Source: Entomobacter blattae
GTDB taxonomy: Bacteria; Pseudomonadota; Alphaproteobacteria; Acetobacterales; Acetobacteraceae
Length of the DNA stretch: 64,000 nucleotides
Reading direction: 5' to 3'
Assembly (NCBI RefSeq): GCF_014672835.1
Contig: NZ_CP060244.1
Location: 2,149,001 to 2,213,000 of the forward strand
Shown here: piece after piece, positions 18,372 through 27,471 of the stretch
Layout: each line of letters begins with the position of its first letter
How positions within the stretch are numbered: position 1 is the stretch's first letter
Notes under the pieces: model-generated
Told to the model about the DNA's origin: nothing
What the model saw: the letters and a program-made list of their open reading frames with translations, nothing else
Database searches by the model: none
Program-made: the position numbers and the translations under genes

Positions 18372-19979
18372 ATGGCGCATACAACAAATACACCCCTACC
18401 CACAAACATTGAAATTCTAAAAGATCAGCAGGTTATTCTAAACGGCTATGATTTTTCTTCTGTTAAGAATATCACCCTCAACGGTGGGTCTCTTGCTTTT
18501 AATGTGGAGAGTTTTTCCAAAAACAATTTTACAGGAACAATCAATATCGGCCCTAATGGGGGCACAATTATTATTGATCCTAATGGGGTTGGAATTACGA
18601 CATTCCCCATCACAATCCGGTATGTTGATGCCAATGGGAGCCCCACAAACATCATCCCCGACTTTAGAATTAATATTCAAAATATTAACCCAAAATCAAT
18701 ATATGATCCTGTTTTGGCCTCTTTCGATGGCACGAACACTGTTTTTGGCTATAATCAGCCCCCTCTACCAGATGTTCCTAAGCCTTGTGGCCCAAGCATA
18801 ATTTTTGCAGGCGACGTTTTTGGTATTCAAAGCCACACCTATAGCACCTTCCCTGGGATTGTTTATCCTGATGGGCATCTCGGTATCCTTATCCACTCTA
18901 AACCCTCCTATCCCTGCTTTCTGCAAGGAACAAAAATCCTTACCCCTGAGGGTGAGAAAACTGTTGAAAGCCTCAAACGGGGTGATGACGTGATTATCTC
19001 TAAGGATGGTCAGAAAGTTACTCAAAAAATTACCTGGGTTGGAACCAAAACCGTGATTGCCAAAGGAGAAGAAACCTATCCGGTAAAAATCTCTAAACAT
19101 GCCTTAGAGACCAATGTCCCTAACGAGGACCTCTTAATTACTTCTGAACATTGCCTTTACCTCAATGGTTATCTTATCCCTGCCCGTATGTTGGTTAATA
19201 ACCGCTCAATCACAATTGAGCAGTCTCATAGCTCTTTCCATATCTATCATATCGAAACAGAGCAGCACTCCCTATTGATTGCCAATAATACCCTAACAGA
19301 AAGCTTTATGAATACAGGTAATAAGAACAGCTTTGATACGGCTGAAAATATTATTACCTTTGAAGCGAGCTACAAGCAGGATGTTAAAAACTGGGAAACA
19401 GATGCTGCAGCCCCTTTAATGACAGAACGGGCAATTGTTGAGCCAATTTTTAGAATGATTGAACAGCGAGCACAAACACTTGGTTTTGAAAATAATAGCC
19501 CAGAAATAGCTCTTACCACCGATACCGACCTGCATCTGGTTACAGATTCTGGAAAAAGCTTGTATCCTACACATATGAAAAATGGCTGGGTTTATTTCTC
19601 CTTACCGCAATCCGCCACTTATGCCTATTTGGCTTCTCACACCAACAAGCCTGCAAAATGCTTTGGCCCCTTCGTTGACGATAGAAGAGATCTTGGCGTT
19701 TGCATTAACAATATTGTTGTAACCCAAAATAAGGAAATAATAACCCTTAATTCCTTTTTAACAGAATCCTTACCAGGCTGGAGCAATGTTGAGGGGAATA
19801 GTTACCGTTGGACAAAAGGGATGGCGCTTCTTCCCACCCTGCCGGCTGCTAAGGGAACCAACATGCGGATACTTGCTGTAAAAATCCAGTCTGTGCTCTC
19901 TTATCCAGAAAAAGTAAGTCATGCGAACAAAGATCTATCGGAAAAACATCTGGCAGCTAAAAAACGTCTGGCCAGCTAA
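18372..19979 (+). CDS. Hint-domain protein, putative secreted
   Basis: Hint domains are intein/hedgehog-type autoprocessing modules. This 535-residue protein has a beta-rich N-terminal part (about 1-180) and then a Hint_2-like domain starting at Cys182 (PCFLQGTKILTPEGEKTVE), with block-B residues T257-S-E-H260 and a following YLIPARMLVNNRSI segment. The usual C-terminal His-Asn is not obvious; the region after TESFM reads NTGNKN. Residues 340-535 form a second conserved domain (W-TDAAAPLMTE, TDTDLHLVTDSGK, DDRRDLGV, RWTKGMALLP) shared with the protein at 63 kb. No classical signal peptide is visible. A ribosome site (AAGGTAG) precedes the ATG. A strong terminator lies 15 bp downstream, before the double-glycine peptide gene. 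Confidence 0.85.
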   Translation: MAHTTNTPLPTNIEILKDQQVILNGYDFSSVKNITLNGGSLAFNVESFSKNNFTGTINIGPNGGTIIIDPNGVGITTFPITIRYVDANGSPTNIIPDFRINIQNINPKSIYDPVLASFDGTNTVFGYNQPPLPDVPKPCGPSIIFAGDVFGIQSHTYSTFPGIVYPDGHLGILIHSKPSYPCFLQGTKILTPEGEKTVESLKRGDDVIISKDGQKVTQKITWVGTKTVIAKGEETYPVKISKHALETNVPNEDLLITSEHCLYLNGYLIPARMLVNNRSITIEQSHSSFHIYHIETEQHSLLIANNTLTESFMNTGNKNSFDTAENIITFEASYKQDVKNWETDAAAPLMTERAIVEPIFRMIEQRAQTLGFENNSPEIALTTDTDLHLVTDSGKSLYPTHMKNGWVYFSLPQSATYAYLASHTNKPAKCFGPFVDDRRDLGVCINNIVVTQNKEIITLNSFLTESLPGWSNVEGNSYRWTKGMALLPTLPAAKGTNMRILAVKIQSVLSYPEKVSHANKDLSEKHLAAKKRLAS

Positions 19980-19993
19980 GAGTAAATTCTTAT

Positions 19994-20050
19994 CAAAGTC
20001 CCTCCTATGGAGAAGGTTTTTCTTCCTCCATAGGAGGGACTTTGAATTTT
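19994..20050 (+). terminator. Strong terminator downstream of the Hint gene
   Basis: A perfect 19-bp stem (CAAAGTCCCTCCTATGGAG with its complement at 20026-20044) encloses a 13-nt loop and is followed by AATTTT. It separates the Hint gene from the peptide gene at 20260. Confidence 0.85.
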
Positions 20051-20157
20051 CCATAAGCTGTAATTTTTTATGTTTTTATTAGACCATTCAAACTTTTAAT
20101 GAATTATTTATAATTTTAGCAAAAATTCTTAATGTTATATTTTCATAACAATTACGA

Positions 20158-20205
20158 TTGAAAAACAATATACAAAAATATATTATAGACTCACGTCATC
20201 GACGT
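20158..20205 (+). promoter_or_regulatory. Promoter with overlapping palindrome upstream of the double-glycine peptide gene
   Basis: TTGAAA (20158-20163) and TATTAT (20181-20186) are separated by exactly 17 bp and each differ from the sigma-70 consensus at one base. The palindrome ACGTC-ATC-GACGT (20193-20205) starts about 7 bp after the -10 and so covers the expected transcription start, a typical repressor position. The start codon is 55 bp further on. Confidence 0.6.
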
Positions 20206-20259
20206 AACGCTTTATGATTACAAAACATAAATATTAATTTTGGTTACAACGAGGTAAAA

Positions 20260-20475
20260 ATGAGAGAATTAACAGTAACAGAAACTGAAGAAGTTGGTGG
20301 TGGATTCTTCCTGCTCGGGAGTTTGCTTGCTGCCAAAACCTTGTTTGTAGGGGGGCTGATCAGTTCTGCCATTGGTGGGTTGACTTTCCTATCTGGCAAT
20401 ATCCATCACACCAATAATGGAAATAATCTGGGCAAGTATCCTTACCCTATCTACCCAGATACAAGGCCTTACTAA
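20260..20475 (+). CDS. Double-glycine-leader peptide, microcin-like precursor
   Basis: The 71-residue product begins MRELTVTETEEVGGG, which fits the class IIa microcin-type leader (MREL-T-x-x-E-x-x-V-G-G) cut after GG by a C39-peptidase ABC exporter. The predicted core of 56-57 residues has a hydrophobic GG/GxxG-rich helix (FFLLGSLLAAKTLFVGGLIS, then SAIGGLTFLSG) and a hydrophilic tail rich in Asn, Pro and Tyr, and no cysteine. It has its own promoter and a good ribosome site (GAGGTAAAAATG), and a terminator follows. It sits directly after a Hint gene, as do the three related peptides at 62 kb. Antibacterial activity is inference; no exporter or immunity gene is adjacent. Confidence 0.75.
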   Translation: MRELTVTETEEVGGGFFLLGSLLAAKTLFVGGLISSAIGGLTFLSGNIHHTNNGNNLGKYPYPIYPDTRPY

Positions 20476-20501
20476 GCCTAATGAAAAAATAGGTGTGGCT
20501 C

Positions 20502-20540
20502 AAAGCAGACCACGATTAACCTTGATGTGGTCTGCTTTTA
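20502..20540 (+). terminator. Terminator of the double-glycine peptide gene
   Basis: AAAGCAGACCAC pairs with GTGGTCTGCTTT across a 13-nt loop and runs into a short T-tract. It lies 27 bp beyond the stop codon and may also serve the convergent tag gene. Confidence 0.85.
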
Positions 20541-20548
20541 ACCTTATC

Positions 20549-21121
20549 TTAGGACGTTTCTATTTTACTCATCTCCTTTAACGATAAAGCAGAACAGTTT
20601 GCCTCATGATCGTTAATAAGCCCAATAGCCTGCATCCACGCATAAACAATGGTTGGGCCCACAAATTTGAAATTCAGTTTTTTTAAATCTTTTGAGAGTT
20701 TTTCAGCCACTTTTTGCATGGAGGGATCGGGTTTTCCAAAGCAAAAATGCGGTTTATGGTTTGTATAATGCCAGGCTAAATCTGAAAGCCCACTCCCCTT
20801 TTCTTGTAAATCGATAAAAGCTTGGGCATTTTGAAATACGGATTCAATCTTTAATTTTGAACGAATAATACCAGGATTGGTCAATAAGGCTGCTTTTTCG
20901 GCTTGCTTCATAGCCAAGATCTTTTCAGGAAAAAAATCATAAAAAGCGTTTCTAAAATTTTCTCTTTTATGTAACACGATCTTCCAAGATAGACCCGCCT
21001 GAAATCCTTCCAAAATCAAGTTTTCCCATAATGCCCTATCATCAAAAATGGGAATTCCCCATTCTGTGTCATGATAATGCTGCATTAGAGCATCATCTCC
21101 CACCCACTGGCACCGATTCAT
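20549..21121 (-). CDS. tag: DNA-3-methyladenine glycosylase I
   Basis: Tag removes 3-methyladenine from alkylated DNA. The 190-residue protein has the full signature: CQWVGDDALMQHYHDTEWG, the DDRALWENLILEGFQAGLSW core, LLTNPGIIRSKLKIE and the zinc-site ending KFVGPTIVYAWMQAIGLIND-H...C, with an N-terminal Cys4 that completes the Cys-His-His-Cys zinc ligands. It is a housekeeping repair gene inside the accessory region, convergent with the peptide gene at 20260. Confidence 0.95.
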   Translation of the reverse strand: MNRCQWVGDDALMQHYHDTEWGIPIFDDRALWENLILEGFQAGLSWKIVLHKRENFRNAFYDFFPEKILAMKQAEKAALLTNPGIIRSKLKIESVFQNAQAFIDLQEKGSGLSDLAWHYTNHKPHFCFGKPDPSMQKVAEKLSKDLKKLNFKFVGPTIVYAWMQAIGLINDHEANCSALSLKEMSKIETS

Positions 21122-21261
21122 ATTCTTTCCAAACTATATTTATGATCGCAGGAAGAAAGAGGAAATTCTTTTCTTCCTGCTAACTTGCCGCAATTTTTTA
21201 CAAAGGTGTTTTCTAGTATAAAGGCGTTTTCTGGCAAAATTGCCTTAAAAAGAAGAAATGA

Positions 21262-21411
21262 CTAAGGTTTCCCTTTCACAAAATTTACAATGGCCTTTAT
21301 AAGCCCCATACCCAAAACAACAAGAGATGTTATTACAAAACCGACCAACAGCAGGATTCGTTGAAAAACACTTAAAGAGGTCTGGCGATCAGCGGGCTCC
21401 TGGTTATTCAT
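21262..21411 (-). CDS. 49-residue single-span membrane protein
   Basis: An ATG at 21411 with a good ribosome site (GGAGCAG, 3 bp before) opens a 49-codon frame: a polar N-terminus (MNNQEPADRQTSLSVFQR), one hydrophobic helix (ILLLVGFVITSLVVLGMGL) and a basic tail ending VKGKP. The pattern (negative/neutral N-terminus, helix, positive C-terminus) is that of a genuine small membrane protein. Function is unknown. It lies between tag and the exported 605-residue protein on the same strand. Confidence 0.65.
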   Translation of the reverse strand: MNNQEPADRQTSLSVFQRILLLVGFVITSLVVLGMGLIKAIVNFVKGKP

Positions 21412-21509
21412 GCTCTGCTCCTATTCCTATTTATAAAAATTCTACCCTTATTAAACGAAGCTGAGAATGAAGTGTTTTTTATTTTCATAATGATGGATAT
21501 AGATCCATG

Positions 21510-23327
21510 TTAATGCATGACAGCATAGCCAAAACTATCTGTCCACGAGCTACCATTCCACCATACAGGAATCCCTCTAAAGCTAATACCTGCCAGACGG
21601 CTAAAGCAATTGCTACAATAGCGCTGGGTCCCAGCACTAGGCTTCGTTCCTAATCCATCATAGGTTACAGATTCTATAGAAATTTGCTTTAACCCCTCTA
21701 ACTTTACTGTACTACCTTTCTGTGAACGAATCTGTAAGCTATTCTCCCCATTACTCTGCATCGCAATCTGATCAGATGGGTTAGAATAAGAAAAAGTAAT
21801 GCTGGCCCCCATAGGAACGCTAAGAGCAGAATTAGCAAGCAGAAATGTATTCCCCAAAAGAACACTTCCGTCAAAATTCTGTCGGATACCACAAGCACCT
21901 GATCCCCCACAGAGCTCAAGCCCCCCATTATTACTTTGGCGATTCCATACAATTTCTCCTTCATTAGTTCCGCTATCGATATCACCTTGAGTGCCATCAA
22001 CAACCAGCGCTAAATGCATTGCCGTTGAATACCACCCAATCTCCGTATTTTCCTTGGAAAGATAATGAACAAAGCGCAAGTTATTTGAGCCATTATCTGC
22101 ATAAGCATCATACTCAAAGCCAATCCGCTTTTGTTTATATCCTGTCCCAGAGCGCCCTACGCCTTCGTTTCCATGCACATAAAACGAATTAGATTTTATA
22201 ACATTATTTCCTGAGGCTTCATTAACAAGAAGATGGTTAGGAAGATCACCTGCCAGTAACATATCATAACTATCAGTTGTTAAAACGCTAGGATCAGGCC
22301 GCGGTCCCCCAAAAACAGGAGAAATGGTTACTCCATGAAACGATACGCTATGCGGTCTTGTTTCATTGGTAATGAACATATCAATCTCTTCGGCTTCAAA
22401 ATTATGAATGGGAGAGGTCGCCTGGGCAGTTGCTCTGTTTCCATCATACATCATAAAAAGATTTCGTCCAAAGCTCTTATCTGGTGCCCCCACAAAAACC
22501 ACAGGTTTTTTATAATCAGAGCGGTAAATATCATAAATAGCTGATGGAACCTGCCCGACCTGATCTGAACCAATCCCTGGGACCGCCCAGCCTGTGACAT
22601 AAATATGTTTTGAATCCCATCCGCGGACATAGCTAAAGTAATTTCGCATTGTGGGAATTTCACCTTTGGCGAGTCCCGTTTCTGCTAGGGTTGTGTCCAT
22701 GGAGTTTGTTTGAATATACATGTTTCGATGAAGACGATTCATTTGGTCCTCTGTCATCGATGTCTTTAACGTCAGCCCATCAGAACTATAACTTTCTACA
22801 TCCAGTACCATACGGGCTTTGGTATTATCGATATATTCATACAATCCAACCTGATCATAATTTCCAGAACGGTGAACTCCTCTTGCTCCTTCCCTATAAT
22901 CAACCCCAGAAATGGCAGGCCTACCGCCCCCTTCCTGAATAGAATCCTGAGAAGCAATAAGACATAATGCACATCCCGCCCCCACTGGGCCATAGGGTTG
23001 CGCAGAAATATACAAACCGTGGGAAAGTTTATTCCCATTATTATCCTTATACCCACCGAAGAAACTTGATTCTTCACCAGCTATCTCATCAGTTTCCCCG
23101 TTGACCAGATCAATAAGTTTTTCTCCGCTTTTATTTAAAACCGTAACTTTGTTAAAAGTCGTATCTTTTTCAGAGCTTAGAATATTTGTTGCCACACTCG
23201 TAGAAGAGCTCTGTAATTCTGCAGCTTTGGCTAAGCTCGTTACAGGAATTGACACAGGGCTCTGTACCAACCCGAGGCTGATTGCTCCACCATAAGTTAA
23301 GAGCATCATCAATAATCTTCGTGTCAT
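21510..23327 (-). CDS. Exported protein with phage-tail-fibre-like C-terminus
   Basis: Starting at the ATG at 23327, which has an upstream AAGGGA, the product is 605 residues. It begins with a Sec signal peptide (TRRLLMMLLTYGGAISLGLV, cleavage probably after AKA-A). The mature protein is Ser, Gly, Asn and Tyr rich and largely beta by appearance. The last 40 residues (RYCSNCFSRLAG, then IPVWWNGSSWTDSFGYAV) resemble the C-terminal module of tail-fibre or baseplate proteins found in prophages of acetic acid bacteria (C-x-x-C, then P-V-x-x-[DN]-G-x-x-W). No other phage genes are nearby. A longer start 16 codons upstream exists but lacks a ribosome site. Function unknown; a surface adhesin is possible. 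Confidence 0.7.
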   Translation of the reverse strand: MTRRLLMMLLTYGGAISLGLVQSPVSIPVTSLAKAAELQSSSTSVATNILSSEKDTTFNKVTVLNKSGEKLIDLVNGETDEIAGEESSFFGGYKDNNGNKLSHGLYISAQPYGPVGAGCALCLIASQDSIQEGGGRPAISGVDYREGARGVHRSGNYDQVGLYEYIDNTKARMVLDVESYSSDGLTLKTSMTEDQMNRLHRNMYIQTNSMDTTLAETGLAKGEIPTMRNYFSYVRGWDSKHIYVTGWAVPGIGSDQVGQVPSAIYDIYRSDYKKPVVFVGAPDKSFGRNLFMMYDGNRATAQATSPIHNFEAEEIDMFITNETRPHSVSFHGVTISPVFGGPRPDPSVLTTDSYDMLLAGDLPNHLLVNEASGNNVIKSNSFYVHGNEGVGRSGTGYKQKRIGFEYDAYADNGSNNLRFVHYLSKENTEIGWYSTAMHLALVVDGTQGDIDSGTNEGEIVWNRQSNNGGLELCGGSGACGIRQNFDGSVLLGNTFLLANSALSVPMGASITFSYSNPSDQIAMQSNGENSLQIRSQKGSTVKLEGLKQISIESVTYDGLGTKPSAGTQRYCSNCFSRLAGISFRGIPVWWNGSSWTDSFGYAVMH

Positions 23328-23375
23328 GATTGTTTTCCCTTGCCGTATTTCGTTGCATGTAAGGGGATCCCTCAT

Positions 23376-24309
23376 GCAAATTGCCTAGGACAATCACCAA
23401 AAAACCTTTTTATTCGGGAAAATAATTTTAAGACGAGCCGTCTAAAAATAGATAAATAAACATAGCTTAGCATTCATATTATCTATTTCGTTCTCAAGGT
23501 TATTTATTTCTATCAAAAGAAATGACCCCATTCATGCGAGATCAGAAGGCAAAATGGAAATAATAAAGAGAATCTCTCTTCTTTTGAAGACACATAAGCC
23601 GTAAAAGAGTAATATTGTTAGAAAGGATTACATTTTCTTTTTATAGGAAAGTCATCTTGCTTGTTTGAAATTTTATTTTTGAGTTATGATTTTCATATAA
23701 TTTATTTTGATGACACCTTTTACTATATAGTATTAATGGACAAAAAACAAAATAAAAATTATTGATTACTTATTACGATAATACCGATAAAATATTTAAA
23801 CGTTTTTTCTTAATATATTCTTTAAATATTAAGAAAAACAGAACCTTGAATAGGAATTTCATCTTATTTTAACTTGCAAATCTTCTTTTTACTGAAACAA
23901 ATATAAACTTTTCTTACATATCCCAATGAAGACCCCAGGCAATTCATTATCTGAGATATATCCTGACATGAGAATAAAAAATACAGCTTTATTGGCCTTA
24001 TAGTTCATAAAATGTGGGAAATATTGATAAAATAGGCAGCTGAACAGAACAAAAAACTATGGCCCTAGCACCTGCCATATCACCACTCATACCACCTTGA
24101 GATATGTTAAAGGAATGTGGCCAAAACACACGCTGAAATAGCAATAGGAAAAACCAAGATCTTAAAATTGCCCAAAAAGAAGAGCAGAACGCACTATAAA
24201 TAAAATTGAGAATTTCTTGAGTGCTAAAACAGGGGAATAACAGTGCTAAATTATAATTCCACAATAACAATAAATCTTAAAATTCCCTATACAAACCAAC
24301 TGGTTAAGT
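23376..24309. other. AT-rich intergenic region
   Basis: Very AT-rich sequence separates the exported-protein gene from tRNA-Met. I see no gene, terminator or repeat that can be defended. A 90-codon minus-strand frame at 23998-24270 is hydrophobic but has no ribosome site and matches nothing I recognise. Confidence 0.5.
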
Positions 24310-24384
24310 TGGTAGCGGCGGACGGATTTGAACCGCCGACCAAGGGATTATGATTCCCCTGCTCTACCACTGAGCTACGCCGCC
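24310..24384 (-). tRNA. tRNA-Met(CAT)
   Basis: The minus strand folds into a full cloverleaf: acceptor GGCGGCG with CGCCGCT (one G-U at the end), D-arm GCTC/GAGC, anticodon stem GGGGA/TCCCT with loop ATCATAA giving anticodon CAT, a 5-nt variable loop, T-arm GGCGG TTCAAAT CCGTC, and an encoded CCA. The overall form matches alphaproteobacterial elongator methionine tRNA rather than initiator. Confidence 0.93.
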
Positions 24385-24618
24385 ATTTTGTTATGAAACG
24401 GAGATAGAATTTTTTACAAAAAAAGTCAATCCTGTAAAATGAAGGGAAGAAAACATCTTCAGCTTATTTTCATGGTAAGGTTATCATCCCCCCTGCCCAA
24501 TCCCGTATAAAACCCGCCTCTACAGCCTTTCACCTCTCTCTAAAAACTGCAAAATTTTAAAGAATGCCTTATTCCTTCAACCATCGAAATCTCTCACGAT
24601 TCCACCCACGAAAGAAGG

Positions 24619-25164
24619 CTACTCTTCGCCTTCCGTAAATAAGGGGGGTTCTACAACTTTGGAAGCCGCAGGCGGGCGCCCCCGTCTCTTCTCTGTCCGA
24701 GCAGGTTTTTCCACTTTTTCAGCAACAACTTCCTCACTCTGGGGTGGCTGCATCCTACCACTCTCCTCAGGGGGAGTTGGGGTCGGAGCTTCCATAGCAA
24801 TGGATGGCTGTTCGTCTTCCCCCTCTCCTGAAGGCACAAAGGAAGTAGCCTGTCGGTTATTAGCTTGCCGGGTAGTGTTATTCTGCTGGCCTGCTTGTAC
24901 AATGGCATTCAACACGCGAAAATAATGTTCAGCATGCTGAAAATAACTCTCTGCTAAGACCCGATCCCCTGAGCTGGTGGCATCCCTACCATGTTGAAGA
25001 TACTTCTCAAACAATTGCTGGGCTGTTCCCCGCAAGCGCACATCGGGCCCATTACTATCAAACACATGGTTACGATTAAAGGGAACATGGTTGTTATGAT
25101 GCCGCTGGTTGCTGCTATTATTGCCAGAACGATGATAACGGCTTCGCATACGTTTTGTATTCAT
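24619..25164 (-). CDS. DUF4167 domain-containing protein
   Basis: The 181-residue protein has the DUF4167 N-terminal domain: basic Asn/His/Arg-rich start (MNTKRMRSRYHRSG), then SNGPDVRLRGTAQQLFEKYL and the helix GDRVLAESYFQHAEHYFRVL. The rest is a disordered tail with Pro/Glu stretches and an AT-hook-like KRRGRPPAAS near residue 160. The family is alphaproteobacterial, of unknown function and possibly nucleic-acid binding. Its place next to prmC, prfA and hisS follows the usual gene order. Confidence 0.88.
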   Translation of the reverse strand: MNTKRMRSRYHRSGNNSSNQRHHNNHVPFNRNHVFDSNGPDVRLRGTAQQLFEKYLQHGRDATSSGDRVLAESYFQHAEHYFRVLNAIVQAGQQNNTTRQANNRQATSFVPSGEGEDEQPSIAMEAPTPTPPEESGRMQPPQSEEVVAEKVEKPARTEKRRGRPPAASKVVEPPLFTEGEE

Positions 25165-25581
25165 AAATGAAAGCTTATTCCCTTCTGCCTGTAACTCATT
25201 TAACCAATATTTATTACAAAAAACGATATTTACAGAAATACCTCTATAAGACCGAATAGAAACATGACCGAAAAATATTTTTCAGGTTTTCATTCTTACT
25301 AAAAAGCCACGCCTTTCTCTTCTCTAGATCAAAGGAAAGGTTGGACTTTCTGGAAAACCCCCTTAACACACTGTAATAACCAGCCTTTTAAGGGATATAA
25401 AGTGATAAGGCATAAACAAAAAGCCACACTTTAAGAAGTGGGTATTATTGTAATAAAAACCCTATTTTTTCAATATAATTATTTTCTTGTTCTGTCTATA
25501 TTTTTTACTTCATATAGCCAGACATTTCATCCAAACGTTTGAGAGACCACCGGCTCTTTTATATACTTAGTTCTACAAAAA
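25165..25581. other. Intergenic region between DUF4167 gene and glycosyltransferase
   Basis: No gene is visible. The last 150 bp are AT-rich and probably hold the promoter of the glycosyltransferase gene, but no element stands out clearly. Confidence 0.4.
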
Positions 25582-26460
25582 ATGCAATACTCACCCTTCA
25601 ATACCTACCCTATCGCCAAGCTTTGTGCCGTTCCCCCCTATCCTGTTCGCCCATTAAAAATAGCAGCCATCGTAATGGTGTATAATGAAAATGTTTTTTT
25701 ACCACTATGGTACAAGTACTATGGCAGGCAACTAGGAGAAAGCAACTTATTTGTTATTAATCACTCTAGCAGCGATGGCTCTACAAACTTCATAAAAACC
25801 AATCTCATCTGCCTTCCCCGAACAGAGATTGATGAAATCGAGAGAAGAGCGTTTATAGAGAAATTCCATGCAGGTTTATTAAATTATTACGATGTGGTTC
25901 TTTATACAGACTGTGACGAATTTATTATTCCCCGACCAGACCTTTATTCCTCTTTAGCAGACTATATAACCCGCCATTTAGAGGCTCCCATTATCCGCTG
26001 TGCGGGAATTGATGTTGTGCAGGAATCCTTTGAACAGGCTCCCCTTGATTTTTCAAGTTCTCTCCTGACCCAACGCCCTTACGGGCATCTTAGTCATTAC
26101 TCTTGTAAGCCTCTCATTGCGTCTAGGCCTGTGCAATGGAGTGCCGGCTTTCATGAATGTAAAGAAAACAGCTTTTTCGATAGTACCCTATGGCTTTTTC
26201 ATATGAAATTGGCTGATGTTGAATATGCCCTTCAACGCCTCGCACTCACGCGCTCTTTAACATGGAGTGCCAAAGCTCATGAAATGGGTCATGGGTCTTC
26301 TCACCGCATTGATGATGATTCCTTACGAAGATTTATCTTTTCTCTTCAGCAAAATAGGAAAGAAGGAATTTTAGATGAAACCGAATTCTACTCTCAATTC
26401 CAATCTAAGGAGAAAACACCCTTGATGAAAATACCGCCCATGTTTTACACACATCTTTAA
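25582..26460 (+). CDS. Glycosyltransferase family 2-like protein
   Basis: The 292-residue protein matches the Glyco_tranf_2_4 type: it opens with KIAAIVMVYNENVFLPLWYKYY, has a NHSSSDGST segment in place of the nucleotide-sugar loop, and the DxD-containing VVLYTDCDEFIIPRPD motif expected to bind the metal and sugar nucleotide. No membrane segment is seen, so it is cytosolic or peripheral. The acceptor is unknown; capsule or lipopolysaccharide decoration is possible. It lies on the opposite strand between prmC and the DUF4167 gene, interrupting a cluster that is normally continuous, which suggests later insertion. Confidence 0.82.
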   Translation: MQYSPFNTYPIAKLCAVPPYPVRPLKIAAIVMVYNENVFLPLWYKYYGRQLGESNLFVINHSSSDGSTNFIKTNLICLPRTEIDEIERRAFIEKFHAGLLNYYDVVLYTDCDEFIIPRPDLYSSLADYITRHLEAPIIRCAGIDVVQESFEQAPLDFSSSLLTQRPYGHLSHYSCKPLIASRPVQWSAGFHECKENSFFDSTLWLFHMKLADVEYALQRLALTRSLTWSAKAHEMGHGSSHRIDDDSLRRFIFSLQQNRKEGILDETEFYSQFQSKEKTPLMKIPPMFYTHL

Positions 26461-26523
26461 ACATCCAAACACAACAAATATTGGATATTGGAATCTCTTT
26501 TAGAGAAAACATTTCTTGGCAAG

Positions 26524-26548
26524 AAGGCCTCTTCACACCTGGCCTTTT
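26524..26548 (+). terminator. Short terminator between glycosyltransferase and prmC
   Basis: AAGGCC pairs with GGCCTT across an 11-nt loop, followed by TT and A/T. It is weak but well placed between convergent genes. Confidence 0.45.
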
Positions 26549-26556
26549 ATGCCCCT

Positions 26557-27441
26557 TTAGTCCCCCTTCCTTTGATGCTGAAAACTGATAACACGAGGAA
26601 TACCAGACAAATCATCCACAACATCCATAATCTGCCACCCACTTTTTTCTGCAAGGGTTATCACTTGACACTCTTGCCCAACCCCTATCTCAAAAAAACC
26701 TATCCCTTCTGGCTTCACTATATTCTTAAGCCCTAAAAATAGGTTTTTATACATATCCATTCCCTCATCTCCACCATCTAGGGCCGTCATCGGCTCATAA
26801 AGGCGCACATCGGGCATGAGATGAACAATATCTTTTGTGGGGATATAGGGGGGATTTGAAAATACCACGTCAAAATTCTCTGTTATTTCCCTTACGCCCT
26901 CTGTTACCATAAAACGGCTACGAGCGTGAAGATGATTGATGTGGGCATTCTCCGTAGCCAGGGCTATAACCGCTTCTGAAATATCCGTTCCTAGCCCAGT
27001 GGCCCTACAATATTCGCTCAAAACTGAAAGCAGTATGCACCCTGTGCCAGTCCCTATATCCAATACACGTAAAGGCTCTTCTCGATGAGGAATTTTTTTT
27101 AATACCGTCTCTATCAGCAATTCTGTTTCGGGGCGTGGAATAAGGGTTGAAGGATTAACTTTGAAATTTAGACTCCAAAACCCTTTATAGCCTGTAATAT
27201 AGGCGAAGGGCTCTTTTTGCCCTCTACGCTTCAGATATTGAAAATAAACTTCTGTTGCAACATCTTGCCTCTTATCGGCAAGCCTTAGCATCATAGGCTC
27301 AACATTGAGGGCTGCAGACAACAATAACAACGCCTCCCGCTCAGGCTCCTCAACCCCTAAGCCTGCAAGGTAATCCCTTCCCCAGTGAAGGGCTTGTTCT
27401 AAAGGCATGGCTTTAAGAGAGAAATCAAAATATGAATTCAT
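26557..27441 (-). CDS. prmC: Peptide chain release factor N5-glutamine methyltransferase
   Basis: PrmC methylates the glutamine of the GGQ motif in release factors 1 and 2. The 294 residues have the N-terminal helical substrate-binding domain (QALHWGRDYLAGLGVEEPER), the SAM loop VLDIGTGTGCILLSVL and the signature NPPYIP that holds the target glutamine. The prfA gene encoding its substrate is 0.7 kb away on the same strand, but a small secreted-protein gene on the other strand intervenes. Confidence 0.95.
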   Translation of the reverse strand: MNSYFDFSLKAMPLEQALHWGRDYLAGLGVEEPEREALLLLSAALNVEPMMLRLADKRQDVATEVYFQYLKRRGQKEPFAYITGYKGFWSLNFKVNPSTLIPRPETELLIETVLKKIPHREEPLRVLDIGTGTGCILLSVLSEYCRATGLGTDISEAVIALATENAHINHLHARSRFMVTEGVREITENFDVVFSNPPYIPTKDIVHLMPDVRLYEPMTALDGGDEGMDMYKNLFLGLKNIVKPEGIGFFEIGVGQECQVITLAEKSGWQIMDVVDDLSGIPRVISFQHQRKGD

Positions 27442-27471
27442 ATTAGGGGCAAATCATGATAAAAGTAAAAA

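Noticed and set aside
23998-24270. 90-codon hydrophobic minus-strand frame
   Set aside because: AT-rich DNA gives hydrophobic frames by chance; no ribosome site and no motif.
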